From Verrucomicrobiota bacterium (GTDB lineage Bacteria; Verrucomicrobiota; Verrucomicrobiia; Limisphaerales; UBA1319): a DNA stretch of 64,000 bases. Location of the stretch: assembly GCA_022709905.1 (NCBI GenBank), contig JAKLHY010000018.1, forward strand, positions 1 to 64,000. Direction: 5' to 3'. Shown piece by piece: positions 17,645 through 26,365 of the stretch. The number at the start of each line of letters is the position of its first letter. The first letter of the stretch is position 1. Made by a program: the position numbers and the translations under genes. The notes under the pieces were generated by a model. That model was not told the origin of the DNA. It made no database searches and saw only the letters and a list, made by a program, of their open reading frames with translations.

Positions 17645-19807
17645 TCAGAGGGACTTCTTTTGGGGGGCGGCGAGAACGCGCGGGCGGGGGGCCAGTTTCA
17701 CTCGAGGATAGCGGGGATGGAGTTTGCGGGTAGCCGGCGAGGTGTCTCCTTGGGTTTCGGCGTATTGGATGAAGGTGATCTGGGAACGGATTCCAGGTTT
17801 TCCCTTCTTGATAGGCGCCCTCTGATAGGCGCCATCCGACTGGAGAAAACGGGCCTTGATATTGTCGGCCAGGGTGGTTTCCAGGATTTCCCTGCGGATC
17901 CGTTCGCGGGCGACACCGTTGAGAATCGGGAACACGATTTCAATGCGGCGGAAAAAGTTGCGGGGCATCCAATCTGCGCTGCCGATAAAGACCTCGGGTT
18001 GGCAGGCGTTTTCGAAGTAAAAAATCCGGCTGTGCTCGAGGAACCGGTCCACGATGCTTCGGACCGTGATATTGCAGCTTAAGCCGCGGACCTGCGGACG
18101 CAGGCAGCAAATGCCTCGGACGACGAGGTCGATTTTCACTCCCGCCTGGGACGCCTGGTAGAGGGCGGCAATGATCTCGCGATCGACGAGCGAATTCATT
18201 TTGGCCACGATTCGCGCGGGCAATCCGCGGCGCGCATTTCGGGTTTCCCGTTTGATCAGGTCCAGCATTTTGCCGTGCAATTCAAAGGGAGCAGCCAGGA
18301 AATGGCGCATGCCCTGGAACTGGCTGATGCCGGTGAGAAGATTGAACAGATTGGTGGCGTCCTCACCAAAACCCGGGTGGCAGGTAAAGAGCCCCAGATC
18401 GGTATAAAGGCGTGCGGTGGTGGGATTGTAGTTGCCGGTGCTGAGGTGCAGGTAGCGGCGGATGCCGTCGTCCTCGCGGCGGACCACCAGGCAGATCTTG
18501 CTGTGGATTTTGTAGCCGACCAAGCCGTAGACCACATGAACGCCGGCGATTTCAAGCTGGCGGGCCCACTCGATGTTGTTGGCTTCATCGAACCGCGCGC
18601 GGAGTTCGACGACGGCGGTGACCTGTTTGCCGTGGTTCACGGCCTGCATCAGGGCGTTGACGATGCGGGAATCTCCACCAGTGCGGTAGAGGGTTTGCTT
18701 GATGGCCAGCACGTTCGGGTCCGCCGCCGCCAGCTCCAGGAAGGCCACCACGGTTTCAAAGCTGTCATAGGGATGATGCAGGAGGATGTCGTGTTCGCGG
18801 ATTTGCGCGAAGAGGTCGGGGGCATTTTCCAGGGCCGGGATTCGGCAGGGTTGGAAAGGGGGATTCTTAAGGTCGGGGGCGTGGATCTCCTCGTAGAGGG
18901 TCATAAGACGGCCTGGATTCAAGGGGCCATCGATCTCGTAGACATCGTAGGGACCCAGATGCAATTGTTCCAGGAGTTGCGCGAGCAAGGCCTGTGGGCA
19001 ATCTCGCTCGACTTCCAGTCGAATGGCCTCGCCTCGCCGGCGTTTATGCAGTTCCTGTTCCACGGCGTTCATCAGGTTATCGACTTCCTCCTCGTCGATG
19101 TAGAGTTCGCCATTCCGAGTAACCCGGAACAGCCAGTGGCCCCGGATGATCATGCCCCGGAACAGGTCGTGCAGATAGTGGCCAATCAGGCGCCCGAGGA
19201 AGACAAAATCGCGGCGTTTGCCGGGGGAGGGAAGCCGGACCAGGCGGGGCAGGTTTCGGGGGACTTGGACAATGGCCAGCCGCTCGATTTTCTCGCCGGT
19301 CCGGGGATCCTCGAGGGCGACAATCAAGTTGAGCGACTTGTTAAACACCAACGGAAAGGGATGGGCGGAATCGAGGGCAATGGGGGTTAACACCGGCTGG
19401 ATTTCGGCGCGGTAATACTGGTCGATCCAGGCGCTGTCATGCGGGGCGAGGTTGGGAACGTCGAGAAAGGTGACCTGTTGGGCTGCCAGGCCGGGCACCA
19501 GGTCCTCCCGCCAGCAGCGATATTGTTCGTCCACCATTTCCCGCACCCGGATTCGCACCGCTTCAAAAGTGGCCGCCGGTGTGAGCCCGTCGTCACCGCA
19601 TTCGGTTGTGCCGCATTCGATCTGCTGTTTCAAACCGGCCACGCGGACCTCGAAAAACTCGTCGAGATTGGTGCTGAAAATGGCGAAGAACTTCAGACGT
19701 TCCAAGAGCGGATTGGTGCGATCCAGGACTTCCTCCAGGACCCGCCGGTTGAATTCCAGCCAGCTCAGTTCCCGGTTAAAAAAACTTGAAGGCCCCACGT
19801 CGGTCAT
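17645..19807 (-). CDS. ppk1: Polyphosphate kinase 1
   Basis: A protein of 720 aa, the usual PPK1 length, which reversibly polymerises the gamma-phosphate of ATP into polyphosphate. The N-terminal domain opens FFNRELSWLEFNRRVLEE and NLDEFFEVRVAGLK. The catalytic histidine is His435 in YKIHSKICLVVRR, the residue that is phosphorylated in this family, followed by HLSTGNYN and DLGLFT. The second PLD-like half contains ICCLRPQV and GSADWMPRNFFRRIE. The basic tail of about 50 residues after the conserved core is not part of the enzyme fold. It lies 11 bp downstream of the exonuclease gene, suggesting an operon. No pho box was identified. Confidence 0.95.
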   Translation of the reverse strand: MTDVGPSSFFNRELSWLEFNRRVLEEVLDRTNPLLERLKFFAIFSTNLDEFFEVRVAGLKQQIECGTTECGDDGLTPAATFEAVRIRVREMVDEQYRCWREDLVPGLAAQQVTFLDVPNLAPHDSAWIDQYYRAEIQPVLTPIALDSAHPFPLVFNKSLNLIVALEDPRTGEKIERLAIVQVPRNLPRLVRLPSPGKRRDFVFLGRLIGHYLHDLFRGMIIRGHWLFRVTRNGELYIDEEEVDNLMNAVEQELHKRRRGEAIRLEVERDCPQALLAQLLEQLHLGPYDVYEIDGPLNPGRLMTLYEEIHAPDLKNPPFQPCRIPALENAPDLFAQIREHDILLHHPYDSFETVVAFLELAAADPNVLAIKQTLYRTGGDSRIVNALMQAVNHGKQVTAVVELRARFDEANNIEWARQLEIAGVHVVYGLVGYKIHSKICLVVRREDDGIRRYLHLSTGNYNPTTARLYTDLGLFTCHPGFGEDATNLFNLLTGISQFQGMRHFLAAPFELHGKMLDLIKRETRNARRGLPARIVAKMNSLVDREIIAALYQASQAGVKIDLVVRGICCLRPQVRGLSCNITVRSIVDRFLEHSRIFYFENACQPEVFIGSADWMPRNFFRRIEIVFPILNGVARERIRREILETTLADNIKARFLQSDGAYQRAPIKKGKPGIRSQITFIQYAETQGDTSPATRKLHPRYPRVKLAPRPRVLAAPQKKSL

Positions 19808-19818
19808 AGGGCCTTATC

Positions 19819-20433
19819 CTAGCCGAGCTTGCGAGATCCGTCATGGCCCGATTTGTAACATTTTCGCAAATCGATTCCCGTCTTGACGGCTTCGACCACG
19901 ATTTGGGCGCACGCCATGGCGTCTGAGGCGGCATCATGGTGTTTCAGAGGAATGCTGAGCCGGCGGCAGACATCGGGCAGTTTGGTGGGACGGATATTCC
20001 AGACGCGGCGCGCCAGCTTGACCGTGCAGAGGAACTCGATGCCGGGCAGTTCGAAGCCGCCTTCCTGACAGCAGGCGCACAGGACCCCTCGGTCGAATCC
20101 GGCATTGTGGGCGGCGACGAAGTCCACGCCGTCGAACAGGGGGCTGAGCTCGGGCCACAGTTCCTGGAACGTGGGCTGGTCGGCAACCTGGCTCCAGGTG
20201 ATTCCGTGCAGGTAGGAAAAGACGATGTTCCTTCGAGGCGGTCGGATGAGGCGGGTCACGTGTTGGACAACGGTGGTTCCATGAACCGCAACGATCGAGA
20301 GCGCGCAGGCGCTATCCTGACCGTAATCAGCGGTTTCGAAGTCCAGAGCAATGAAATGTGGCGGCGCCTGCGTGGCGCAGACCGGTTCCTTTTTCAGCGT
20401 CCGATCCTGTGGCGTGATGTTGTCTTGGCGCAT
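19819..20433 (-). CDS. DnaQ-like 3'-5' exonuclease (DEDDh)
   Basis: A protein of 204 aa from the ATG at 20433. The DEDDh motifs are in order: Exo I FIALDFETADYG, Exo II HNAGFDRGVL, Exo III HHDAASDAMACA with the His-Asp pair. The spacing and size fit the stand-alone DnaQ/epsilon-like or RNase T-like exonucleases; there is no BRCT or helicase domain. It removes nucleotides from the 3' end of DNA or RNA; which one cannot be decided from sequence. The open frame continues upstream without a start that fits, so the ATG after the hydrophilic 20-residue leader was chosen. It is followed by ppk1 at 11 bp. Confidence 0.8.
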   Translation of the reverse strand: MRQDNITPQDRTLKKEPVCATQAPPHFIALDFETADYGQDSACALSIVAVHGTTVVQHVTRLIRPPRRNIVFSYLHGITWSQVADQPTFQELWPELSPLFDGVDFVAAHNAGFDRGVLCACCQEGGFELPGIEFLCTVKLARRVWNIRPTKLPDVCRRLSIPLKHHDAASDAMACAQIVVEAVKTGIDLRKCYKSGHDGSRKLG

Positions 20434-20739
20434 GCGATTCCTGGAGCGAACTGCCCGTTCCCGGGGCCGTCTTATGCGCGAGTATGCCAACTTGGCGGGA
20501 TCCTTCCAAAGGAAAAAACTAAAGCTTTTTGGACAGGAACCGATATTCAAGGTGAATACCGAGGCGTTAAGAGATCTCGCCGTCCTTTGGGGAAGAACCC
20601 AAGGCGTCCGGACTCTTCCCCCTAGCGGGGCAAAACTCACCTGGCGCTTTGGCAGGACCAACTTATTTCCGAGGGGCTTAGGAGGACAGCGATACATGCA
20701 GCCCCAGAGTGAGTCCGAATAACTTGAAGCGTGGGTATT
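20434..20739 (+). other. Untranslated region upstream of chemoreceptor gene
   Basis: No protein gene fits here. The strand towards the chemoreceptor gene has several short inverted repeats: GGGGAAGA (about 20596) with TCTTCCCC (about 20620), and CCTTTGGG with CCCAAGG nested nearby. AGGAGG at about 20681 precedes an eight-codon frame (MQPQSESE, about 20696-20722) that ends just before the chemoreceptor start. This could be a structured leader, but I cannot match it to a known riboswitch. Confidence 0.35.
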
Positions 20740-22917
20740 ATGAAAATCGAAACAAAAATCAGTCTTTTGGCATTTGCCTCGGTCCTTGTTGTGGCCGGGA
20801 TCATTACCGGTATGGTTTGGTTCCAGAAGCAACGGTTGGGATCGTCTGTTGGCGCGATCGTCAACCAGCAGGCGGCCTCCGAATCGGCGAAGTTGTCCCA
20901 GAGCGTTTATAACAATTGTGTGGCCTTGGAAGAACGCAATCGGAACCGGCTCAAGCACGGGTTGATGGTTGGCCGGGAAACCATTCGTCGTTTGGGGGGC
21001 ATCAGCCTTGCCCCGGAGACCGTGGAATGGCAAGCCGTTGATCAGATTTCAGGAAACGCCAGTGTGGTGGCGTTGCCCAAGATGCTGGTGGGCAAGACTT
21101 GGCTTGGACAGAATGTCGATACCAACGTGACGTCTCCCGTTGTGGATGAAGTCATGTTTTATACCCGCGATCCCGTCACCATTTTCCAGCGAATCAATGA
21201 GGAGGGCGATATGCTCCGGGTGTGCAGCAGCGTGAGGAACGCGAAGGGACTGCGGGCTACAGGGACCTATATTAGCCATCGGAATGCCGATGGCAGCGCC
21301 AACGCGGTCGTTTCGGCCGTGTTGAAGGGCGAGACTTACCTGGGGCGGGCGATGGTGGTCGGAGAATGGAACGCAACCGGTTATGAACCCATCTGGGATG
21401 CCCAGCATGAACGGGTAATCGGCATGCTATATACGGGCGTCAATCTGAGGGACATGAACAAAGAACTGCGTCAGAGCATTATGAAAGGCGTCGTAGGCAA
21501 GACCGGTTACATTTTTGTTCTGGGCGCAAAGGGCGACCAGCGGGGGCGTTATATGGTCTCGAAGGATGGCCTGCGGGATGGCGAGAGCCTTTGGGAAGCC
21601 AAAGACGCCGATGGGCGGTTGTTCATACAATCGATGGTGACCCAGGCGCTGCAGGCCACCAATAATTCCGTGGTTTATGAACGGTATCCCTGGAAGAATG
21701 AAGGAGACAAGACAGCGCGAATGAAGATCGCCGCCCTAACGTATTATGAACCCTGGGATTGGGTCATTGGGGCCGGCGCTTACGAGGATGATTTTGCCGA
21801 GGGCCTTAGGATGACCGATGGAGCTCTCAGACGGATGATTCAATGGACTGGTTTGGTGGCGCTGGTGGCTGGTTTTCTGTCCTGGGGCGTCAGCCGTCGG
21901 GTCGCACGGAGTATTGCCGGCCCGATCACCGAAGCGGTCGAGGCCTTGTCCGATGGGGCCGGCCAAACCCTGTCCGCCAGTGAACAAATCGCCGGATCCA
22001 GCCAGAGTCTGGCCGAGGGCGCCAGTGAACAAGCCGCCTCGCTGGAAGAGACCAGTTCCTCCCTGGAGGAGATGGCCAGCATGGCCCAACGAAACTCCGA
22101 ACACGCCCACAAGGCGAAGGGATTGTCGGGATTGGCTCGCGAGGCCGCCGATGCCGGAGCCCATCAAATGCACGAAATGAGCGCCGCCATGGCCTCGATC
22201 AAGCGCTCCAGCAACGATATGAAAACCGCGATGGACGCCGTCAAGGCATCGAACAACGAAGTGTCCAAAATCATCAAGACCATCGATGAGATCGCGTTTC
22301 AGACGAATATCCTGGCTTTAAACGCGGCGGTCGAAGCCGCCCGGGCAGGTGACGCGGGAATGGGATTTTCGGTGGTGGCTGACGAAGTGCGCAGCCTGGC
22401 GCAGAAGAGCGCCATGGCGGCCCGGGAGACCACCGAAAAAATCGAGGCTTCCATGGGGCGAACCGATGAGGGAGTGCGGGTGAGCGGCCAGTTGAATGCC
22501 TCCTTGGAAGTCGTCGAGCACAAGGCCGGCCAAGTGGAACAGCAATTGCAGAACATCCTGGCGCGCTCGAGGGAAGTCGATGGCCTGATTGCGGATATCT
22601 CTTCCGCATCCGCCGAGCAGAGCCAGGGCATTTCCCAGGTGACCCAAGCCGTGGCTCAGATTGATCAGGTTGTCCAGCGGACGGCCGCAAACGCGGAGGA
22701 AAGCGCAGGGGCCGCCGAGGAATTGCAGTCGCAGGTTCTGTCTCAAAAAGAAGTCATAGGCCGCCTCCAGAGACTGGTCACCGGCCAGAACGAAAACCGT
22801 GATCAGACCTACCCGTCAAAAGCCCCTGTGCCCGAGCAAAAAACGCAAACGCTCCGAGAACCGAAGCGCATCATTCGAACTCCCGCTCTCGCCATGTCCA
22901 CTCGACAGGGCGATTAG
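20740..22917 (+). CDS. Methyl-accepting chemotaxis protein with Cache sensor domain
   Basis: A protein of 725 aa starting MKIETKISLLAF; a GTG nine bases upstream is possible. One transmembrane helix (about 9-28) is followed by a large periplasmic Cache3/Cache2-type region (to about 370; GKTGYIFVLGAKG, YYEPWDWVIGAGAYEDDF), then a second helix, a short HAMP-like linker (SIAGPITEAVEAL) and the signalling domain. Its hairpin tip EIAFQTNILALNAAVEAARAG is intact, and methylation-type helices (ASEQAASLEETSSSLEEMASM) are present. It should signal to CheA/CheW encoded elsewhere; the ligand is unknown but Cache sensors often bind small acids or amino acids. No CheR/CheB pentapeptide tail is seen. Confidence 0.93.
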   Translation: MKIETKISLLAFASVLVVAGIITGMVWFQKQRLGSSVGAIVNQQAASESAKLSQSVYNNCVALEERNRNRLKHGLMVGRETIRRLGGISLAPETVEWQAVDQISGNASVVALPKMLVGKTWLGQNVDTNVTSPVVDEVMFYTRDPVTIFQRINEEGDMLRVCSSVRNAKGLRATGTYISHRNADGSANAVVSAVLKGETYLGRAMVVGEWNATGYEPIWDAQHERVIGMLYTGVNLRDMNKELRQSIMKGVVGKTGYIFVLGAKGDQRGRYMVSKDGLRDGESLWEAKDADGRLFIQSMVTQALQATNNSVVYERYPWKNEGDKTARMKIAALTYYEPWDWVIGAGAYEDDFAEGLRMTDGALRRMIQWTGLVALVAGFLSWGVSRRVARSIAGPITEAVEALSDGAGQTLSASEQIAGSSQSLAEGASEQAASLEETSSSLEEMASMAQRNSEHAHKAKGLSGLAREAADAGAHQMHEMSAAMASIKRSSNDMKTAMDAVKASNNEVSKIIKTIDEIAFQTNILALNAAVEAARAGDAGMGFSVVADEVRSLAQKSAMAARETTEKIEASMGRTDEGVRVSGQLNASLEVVEHKAGQVEQQLQNILARSREVDGLIADISSASAEQSQGISQVTQAVAQIDQVVQRTAANAEESAGAAEELQSQVLSQKEVIGRLQRLVTGQNENRDQTYPSKAPVPEQKTQTLREPKRIIRTPALAMSTRQGD

Positions 22918-22960
22918 ACCGTCAGACGGAATCAAGACGCGCTCAGGGCTACAAAGTAAC

Positions 22961-22991
22961 GGAGCGCGGACTTCAGTCCGCGGAGCGCTCC
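22961..22991. repeat. REP-like palindrome
   Basis: CGCGGAC and GTCCGCG pair around a TTCA loop (22965-22982), flanked by GGAGCG on the left and GGAGCGCTCC on the right. It lies between the convergent chemoreceptor and SDR genes. Extragenic palindromes of this style are mobilised by RAYT transposases, of which remnants occur in this window. It may also act as a bidirectional transcript end. Confidence 0.5.
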
Positions 22992-23005
22992 AAGGCTCAC
23001 TCTCG

Positions 23006-23821
23006 CTAGATTGTTTGTGCGAGGAAACCGCCGTCCACGCACAGATCTGCGCCGGTCACAAAGCTGCTGGCTCGCGGGCTGGCGAGAAAAATCGCGGCGC
23101 CGACCAGTTCAGAGGGATCGCCAAAGCGTCCCATGGGGGTGTGACCCAGGATCGACTGGGCGCGGGCTGTGGGGCTTCCATCGGCATTGAACAGGAGCCG
23201 GCGGTTCTGCTCGCCTGGAAAGAATCCCGGCGTCAGGGAATTCACACGAACTCCATGGCTGGCCCACTCGCGGGCAAGGAATCGGGTGAGGTTCAGCACG
23301 GCGGCTTTGGCGGCCGAATAAGTGACGACGCGGGACAAGGGGATATGGGCGGACACGCTGGTGATATTGATGATGCTGCCTTTACGTCGGGCGACCATGC
23401 CCGGACCGAACACCTGGCACGGCAACAAGACCCCTCCGACCAGGTTTAGATCGAAGGTTTCACGCCAGTCCTCCAGGCGGATGTTTTCCAGGGCCTTATC
23501 CGCGGTCACCGTGACGCGCGGATCGTTGCCTCCTGCCGCGTTGACCAGGAGGGTGGGCGCGCCCAGGTCTTGATGGATCCTGTCGCAGGTCTGCTGGAGC
23601 TGATCGCCCACGCAGGCATCCGCCGCATAGAATTGAGCGATACCCCCTTGATCTCTGATGGCCTGCATCCGGGCCTGACCGCGTTCGGAATTGCGTCCCA
23701 GCAAGGCGATTTTCGCGCCGGCGCGAGCTAAACCCTCGGCCAACGCGCCCCCGAGCACTCCCGTGCCGCCGATGAGCACCGCGATTTCTCCCGTCAAATC
23801 GAACAACGACGTCGAACTCAT
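23006..23821 (-). CDS. SDR-family oxidoreductase (gluconate/mannonate dehydrogenase-like)
   Basis: A protein of 271 aa with the classical short-chain dehydrogenase layout: cofactor motif GGTGVLGGALAEGLA, NAAG at about 96, catalytic Ser in INITSVSAH, and Tyr/Lys in VVTYSAAKAAV. ALLGRNSERG, following the second strand, carries Arg, which tends to favour NADP(H). The C-terminal SPRASSFVTGADLCVDGGF is the usual dimer-interface end. Length and motifs fit the group of D-mannonate oxidoreductases and gluconate 5-dehydrogenases; the substrate is not certain. No sugar-acid dehydratase or isomerase gene is adjacent. Confidence 0.8.
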   Translation of the reverse strand: MSSTSLFDLTGEIAVLIGGTGVLGGALAEGLARAGAKIALLGRNSERGQARMQAIRDQGGIAQFYAADACVGDQLQQTCDRIHQDLGAPTLLVNAAGGNDPRVTVTADKALENIRLEDWRETFDLNLVGGVLLPCQVFGPGMVARRKGSIINITSVSAHIPLSRVVTYSAAKAAVLNLTRFLAREWASHGVRVNSLTPGFFPGEQNRRLLFNADGSPTARAQSILGHTPMGRFGDPSELVGAAIFLASPRASSFVTGADLCVDGGFLAQTI

Positions 23822-23946
23822 GCCCGGGGATTTTGACGGCTTAGTCCGAGAATGCGAGACGAAAAACGGGCTGGCGATTTAGCGGCGGACATTGTCCCGC
23901 AGGCCGGCAAGCATTTCTTGCGATTTATTCTGCGGGCCAAGGGTCT

Positions 23947-23975
23947 GTTCAAAAATAACTTCGGTTTTTTTGAAC
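23947..23975 (-). terminator. Hairpin after thioesterase gene
   Basis: GTTCAAAAA (23947-23955) pairs with TTTTTGAAC at the right side (23967-23975). In the minus direction the A/T-rich stem directly follows the thioesterase stop and ends in a T run, as expected for an intrinsic terminator, although its GC content is low. Confidence 0.5.
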
Positions 23976-23976
23976 T

Positions 23977-24495
23977 CTAAGTCGTAAGAGGATCGGACGT
24001 GAGGGTAGGGGGCTTAAGTTTGCGCAGGAGTTCCTTGCGGGATTCCATGCGCAGGCGGGCATTTTCAAAACGCCTGCGCTCGTCGGGAGTTTGAGGGAGC
24101 AGAGCGGGGATCGGGGTGGGATGCTTGTTGCGGTCGATGCCAACGAAAGTCAGATAGGCGGTCGTTGCCCGCACACTCTCCCCGGTATAAGGATTCTCCC
24201 GGGTGACCTGGACGCCCACTTCCATGGAGGTGCGTCCGACATAGTTCACACAGCCTTTGAGGACCACATGCTCGCCGATCTGAATGGGAGCGAGGAAGGT
24301 AATTTTATCGGTGCTGACTGTGACGACCTCGCATTCGCAATGACGCTGGGCCACCATGGCGGCGATCATGTCGATCCACGCCATGATAGTGCCGCCGAAG
24401 GCAATGCCATAATCATTGGCATGCTGCGGCATGACGATATAGCGAGTTTCGACGGCGCTGGCCTGGGGAGACTTGGTTTGGGGCAAATCCCGCAT
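23977..24495 (-). CDS. Acyl-CoA thioesterase, hotdog fold (YciA/BACH type)
   Basis: A protein of 172 aa. The hotdog-fold thioesterase core is seen in MPQHANDYGIAFGGTIMAWID, where the Asn and the GG-turn mark the active site, and in DKITFLAPIQIGEHVVLKG and GRTSMEVGVQVTRENPYTGE. The enzyme hydrolyses acyl-CoA esters to free acid and CoA in the cytoplasm; family members form hexamers. The C-terminal 40 residues are a charged helix. It lies 12 bp after the YIP1-type gene, so the two are probably co-transcribed. Confidence 0.88.
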   Translation of the reverse strand: MRDLPQTKSPQASAVETRYIVMPQHANDYGIAFGGTIMAWIDMIAAMVAQRHCECEVVTVSTDKITFLAPIQIGEHVVLKGCVNYVGRTSMEVGVQVTRENPYTGESVRATTAYLTFVGIDRNKHPTPIPALLPQTPDERRRFENARLRMESRKELLRKLKPPTLTSDPLTT

Positions 24496-24507
24496 AGCCC
24501 GAGGGTC

Positions 24508-25095
24508 CTATTCGAGCACCAGTTTGCCATGCAGGGCGGTGACCGCAATCGCCTGGGCGACGCCGCTCATGATCACCATCGCCAGGGTGCTCAGCAGGTA
24601 GAAGCCGAAACCTTTGGTCTGTTCCGGTTCCATCACCAGGGCCACGCCCTGATAAAGGACGAAGACCATGAGGATCACTCCCAGAAGCCACCAAACCCAG
24701 GTGTTAGCCACCGGCACACAATTCAAGGCGCGCATCAGAAAAATCGGGCCCAATCCAAATCCGAAGGTGGTAAACACCTGCCGGTAGCGCGGAAAAAAGT
24801 GAAAACCTTCGGCGATCCATTGAACGAACTTGGCTCCGCCGAATAGCAACACCAGACTTAACCCGAGTTGGATCAGGCCGAATTGAATGGCTACCTCCTG
24901 GGGGACCAGCGACGGATGATCCAGCAGCCCCTTGCGCACGCCGAGTTTAATGAGCGCTAACACTTCGATCGCTCCACTTATGACCAGCAACGGAAGAAGC
25001 GAAAACAGAAAGATCCAAATCACGCCGCGCTGGCGCTGGGCAACAGCCATCCAGGTCTTTGCTGGCGAGAAAATTAACTGTAGCACCGTTAACAT
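24508..25095 (-). CDS. YIP1-family multi-pass membrane protein
   Basis: A protein of 195 aa starting MLTVLQLIFSPAKTWMAVAQ; an upstream start at 25131 adds 12 residues but lacks a ribosome binding site. The opening FSPAKTW is the typical YIP1-domain start (FxPxxxW), followed by five hydrophobic segments. Bacterial YIP1 proteins have no assigned function. The last segment contains a Gly/Ala-rich helix and a KLVLE tail. It precedes the thioesterase gene on the same strand. Confidence 0.75.
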   Translation of the reverse strand: MLTVLQLIFSPAKTWMAVAQRQRGVIWIFLFSLLPLLVISGAIEVLALIKLGVRKGLLDHPSLVPQEVAIQFGLIQLGLSLVLLFGGAKFVQWIAEGFHFFPRYRQVFTTFGFGLGPIFLMRALNCVPVANTWVWWLLGVILMVFVLYQGVALVMEPEQTKGFGFYLLSTLAMVIMSGVAQAIAVTALHGKLVLE

Positions 25096-25204
25096 GGTGG
25101 CCGAGTGTAATCGAAGGGGGCTCGATGACAACCCAAAACAAAAACTTCACAGTTACCCTTGAGGGCCCATCCTCAGGGCCTCCCGGCTCCGGGCACGCGC
25201 CTTA

Positions 25205-25477
25205 GAGCCTGTTTGAAAATTCCAAGGGGCGCTGTTTTCGCAGAAATGGCCGCATGGCGAGGCGCGACGAAGGAAAATATCCCTGGCCGATCTTTGACTG
25301 AGGAGCAACGAAGCCAGGGGGCCATTTCTGCGAAAACCCTTCGGGCGGAGGCTCTTTTGCCCGGGGCCAGCCTTGGCTTGGACCTTACAGCCCCCATCGG
25401 GGATGCTCGGCCCAAGCCGCCTTGGCCCCAGCCAAAATCCCTCGCCGCAGTACCCCCTGTAATTTTCAAACAGGCTC
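25205..25477 (+). mobile_element. Complete MITE with 17-bp TIRs and TTA target duplication (IS5-like)
   Basis: A 273-bp element. GAGCCTGTTTGAAAATT (25205-25221) and its exact inverse AATTTTCAAACAGGCTC (25461-25477) are the ends, flanked on both sides by TTA (25202-25204 and 25478-25480). TIRs of this kind with a 3-bp TNA duplication are characteristic of the IS1031/ISL2 subgroups of IS5, which I infer as the source of the transposase. Internally TTTTCGCAGAAATGGCC (about 25235) is inverted again at about 25318-25336. No transposase is encoded. The first 50 nt recur, inverted, at 9346-9395. The right-hand TTA is the stop codon (TAA) of the DHPS-like gene. Confidence 0.85.
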
Positions 25478-26365
25478 TTAGAAACAATCCAGGCTTTGCA
25501 CGACTGCCCGGACCCGGGGGATCTCGTGGGTTCGCAGCAGGTCGGTGCGGCCAAGGACGGCGAGCATCGCGTAATACGGCTCGGCGCACCGCACTTCCTC
25601 TCGGAAAAATTCGAAGGCATGGGGCAAGGCGTGGCAGACGGGAAAACCGAGCCGTCGCAGGCGAAATGTGTTCAGAAAGGTCCTCATCTGGAAGCGAATC
25701 CGGAGGGAACTGTCTTGTAGGTTCCGGTAGTAAAATCCAAGGCCGGGATCCAGGAAGATGCGGTGCAATCCGGCCCGCGCGGCCTTCTCCAATTCGCGAG
25801 AAAAAAACTCGAGCATCTGCTCGATCGGATCGGCGCCAAAGTTGAAATCCCCCACCTCTCGAACGTTGGGCCCTTGCACATAGCAAATGATCACGGCCGC
25901 CTGATGATCCGAGGCCAGCCGATACATCTCCTCATGGGTGGAGGGCCCTGTCAGATTGAGCACATGAGCCCCGGAGGCCAGGCAGGCGGCGGCCACGGCC
26001 GGTTCGTAGGTTTCCACTGAGATCCGAACCCCGGCGTCATGAAGGGCGCGGATGATGGGCAGCAGGCGGTCTTTCTGGCCTTGAGGATCAACCCGGGCCG
26101 CGTGGGCCAGGGTGGATTCGGCTCCGATATCGACCAGGTCGGCGCCTTGCGCCGTGAGAACGCGTCCCCGCCGAACAGCGCTCTCGACCGTGAGGCATAC
26201 ACTCTCTCGATACCAGGAGTCCGGAGACAAATTGATGACCCCCATGAGCGCCGGCCGCGAATTGAAGGCCAGAAAATGGCCGGCCACATCGAATTCTTTG
26301 ACGTGAACAAGCAAGTCTTCCCTGTATTGGGCTGCCAGTTCGCATAAATAAGATAAGGTGAGCAT
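25478..26365 (-). CDS. folP: Dihydropteroate-synthase-like protein
   Basis: A protein of 295 aa; a GTG at 26398 would add 11 residues. The pterin-binding fold motifs are LMGVINLSPDSWYRES (compare MGVLNVTPDSF), DIGAEST, ETYEPAVAAACLASG (a less conserved version of the DTxxPxVAxAAL block), IFLDPGLGF and the end LLRTHEI (compare LRVHDV). DHPS condenses 4-aminobenzoate with dihydropterin pyrophosphate. The middle loop motif diverges, and the C-terminal helices carry HALPHAFEFFREEV, so this may be a DHPS-fold enzyme on another substrate. The TAA stop is half of the target duplication of the MITE that follows directly. Confidence 0.7.
   Translation of the reverse strand: MLTLSYLCELAAQYREDLLVHVKEFDVAGHFLAFNSRPALMGVINLSPDSWYRESVCLTVESAVRRGRVLTAQGADLVDIGAESTLAHAARVDPQGQKDRLLPIIRALHDAGVRISVETYEPAVAAACLASGAHVLNLTGPSTHEEMYRLASDHQAAVIICYVQGPNVREVGDFNFGADPIEQMLEFFSRELEKAARAGLHRIFLDPGLGFYYRNLQDSSLRIRFQMRTFLNTFRLRRLGFPVCHALPHAFEFFREEVRCAEPYYAMLAVLGRTDLLRTHEIPRVRAVVQSLDCF

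Noticed and set aside
18275-19390. Long open frame on the plus strand (371 aa) opposite ppk1
   Set aside because: It is the antisense shadow of a well-conserved PPK1 gene in GC-rich DNA and shows no recognisable fold or ribosome binding site.
20620-20690. Cyclic di-GMP riboswitch upstream of the chemoreceptor gene
   Set aside because: Only a short TAGCGGGG-like piece matches; the conserved GGGACGCAAAGCC core is not present.
25173-25886. 237-aa minus-strand open frame crossing the MITE
   Set aside because: It joins translated MITE sequence to an out-of-frame shadow of the DHPS-like gene; no independent evidence of coding.
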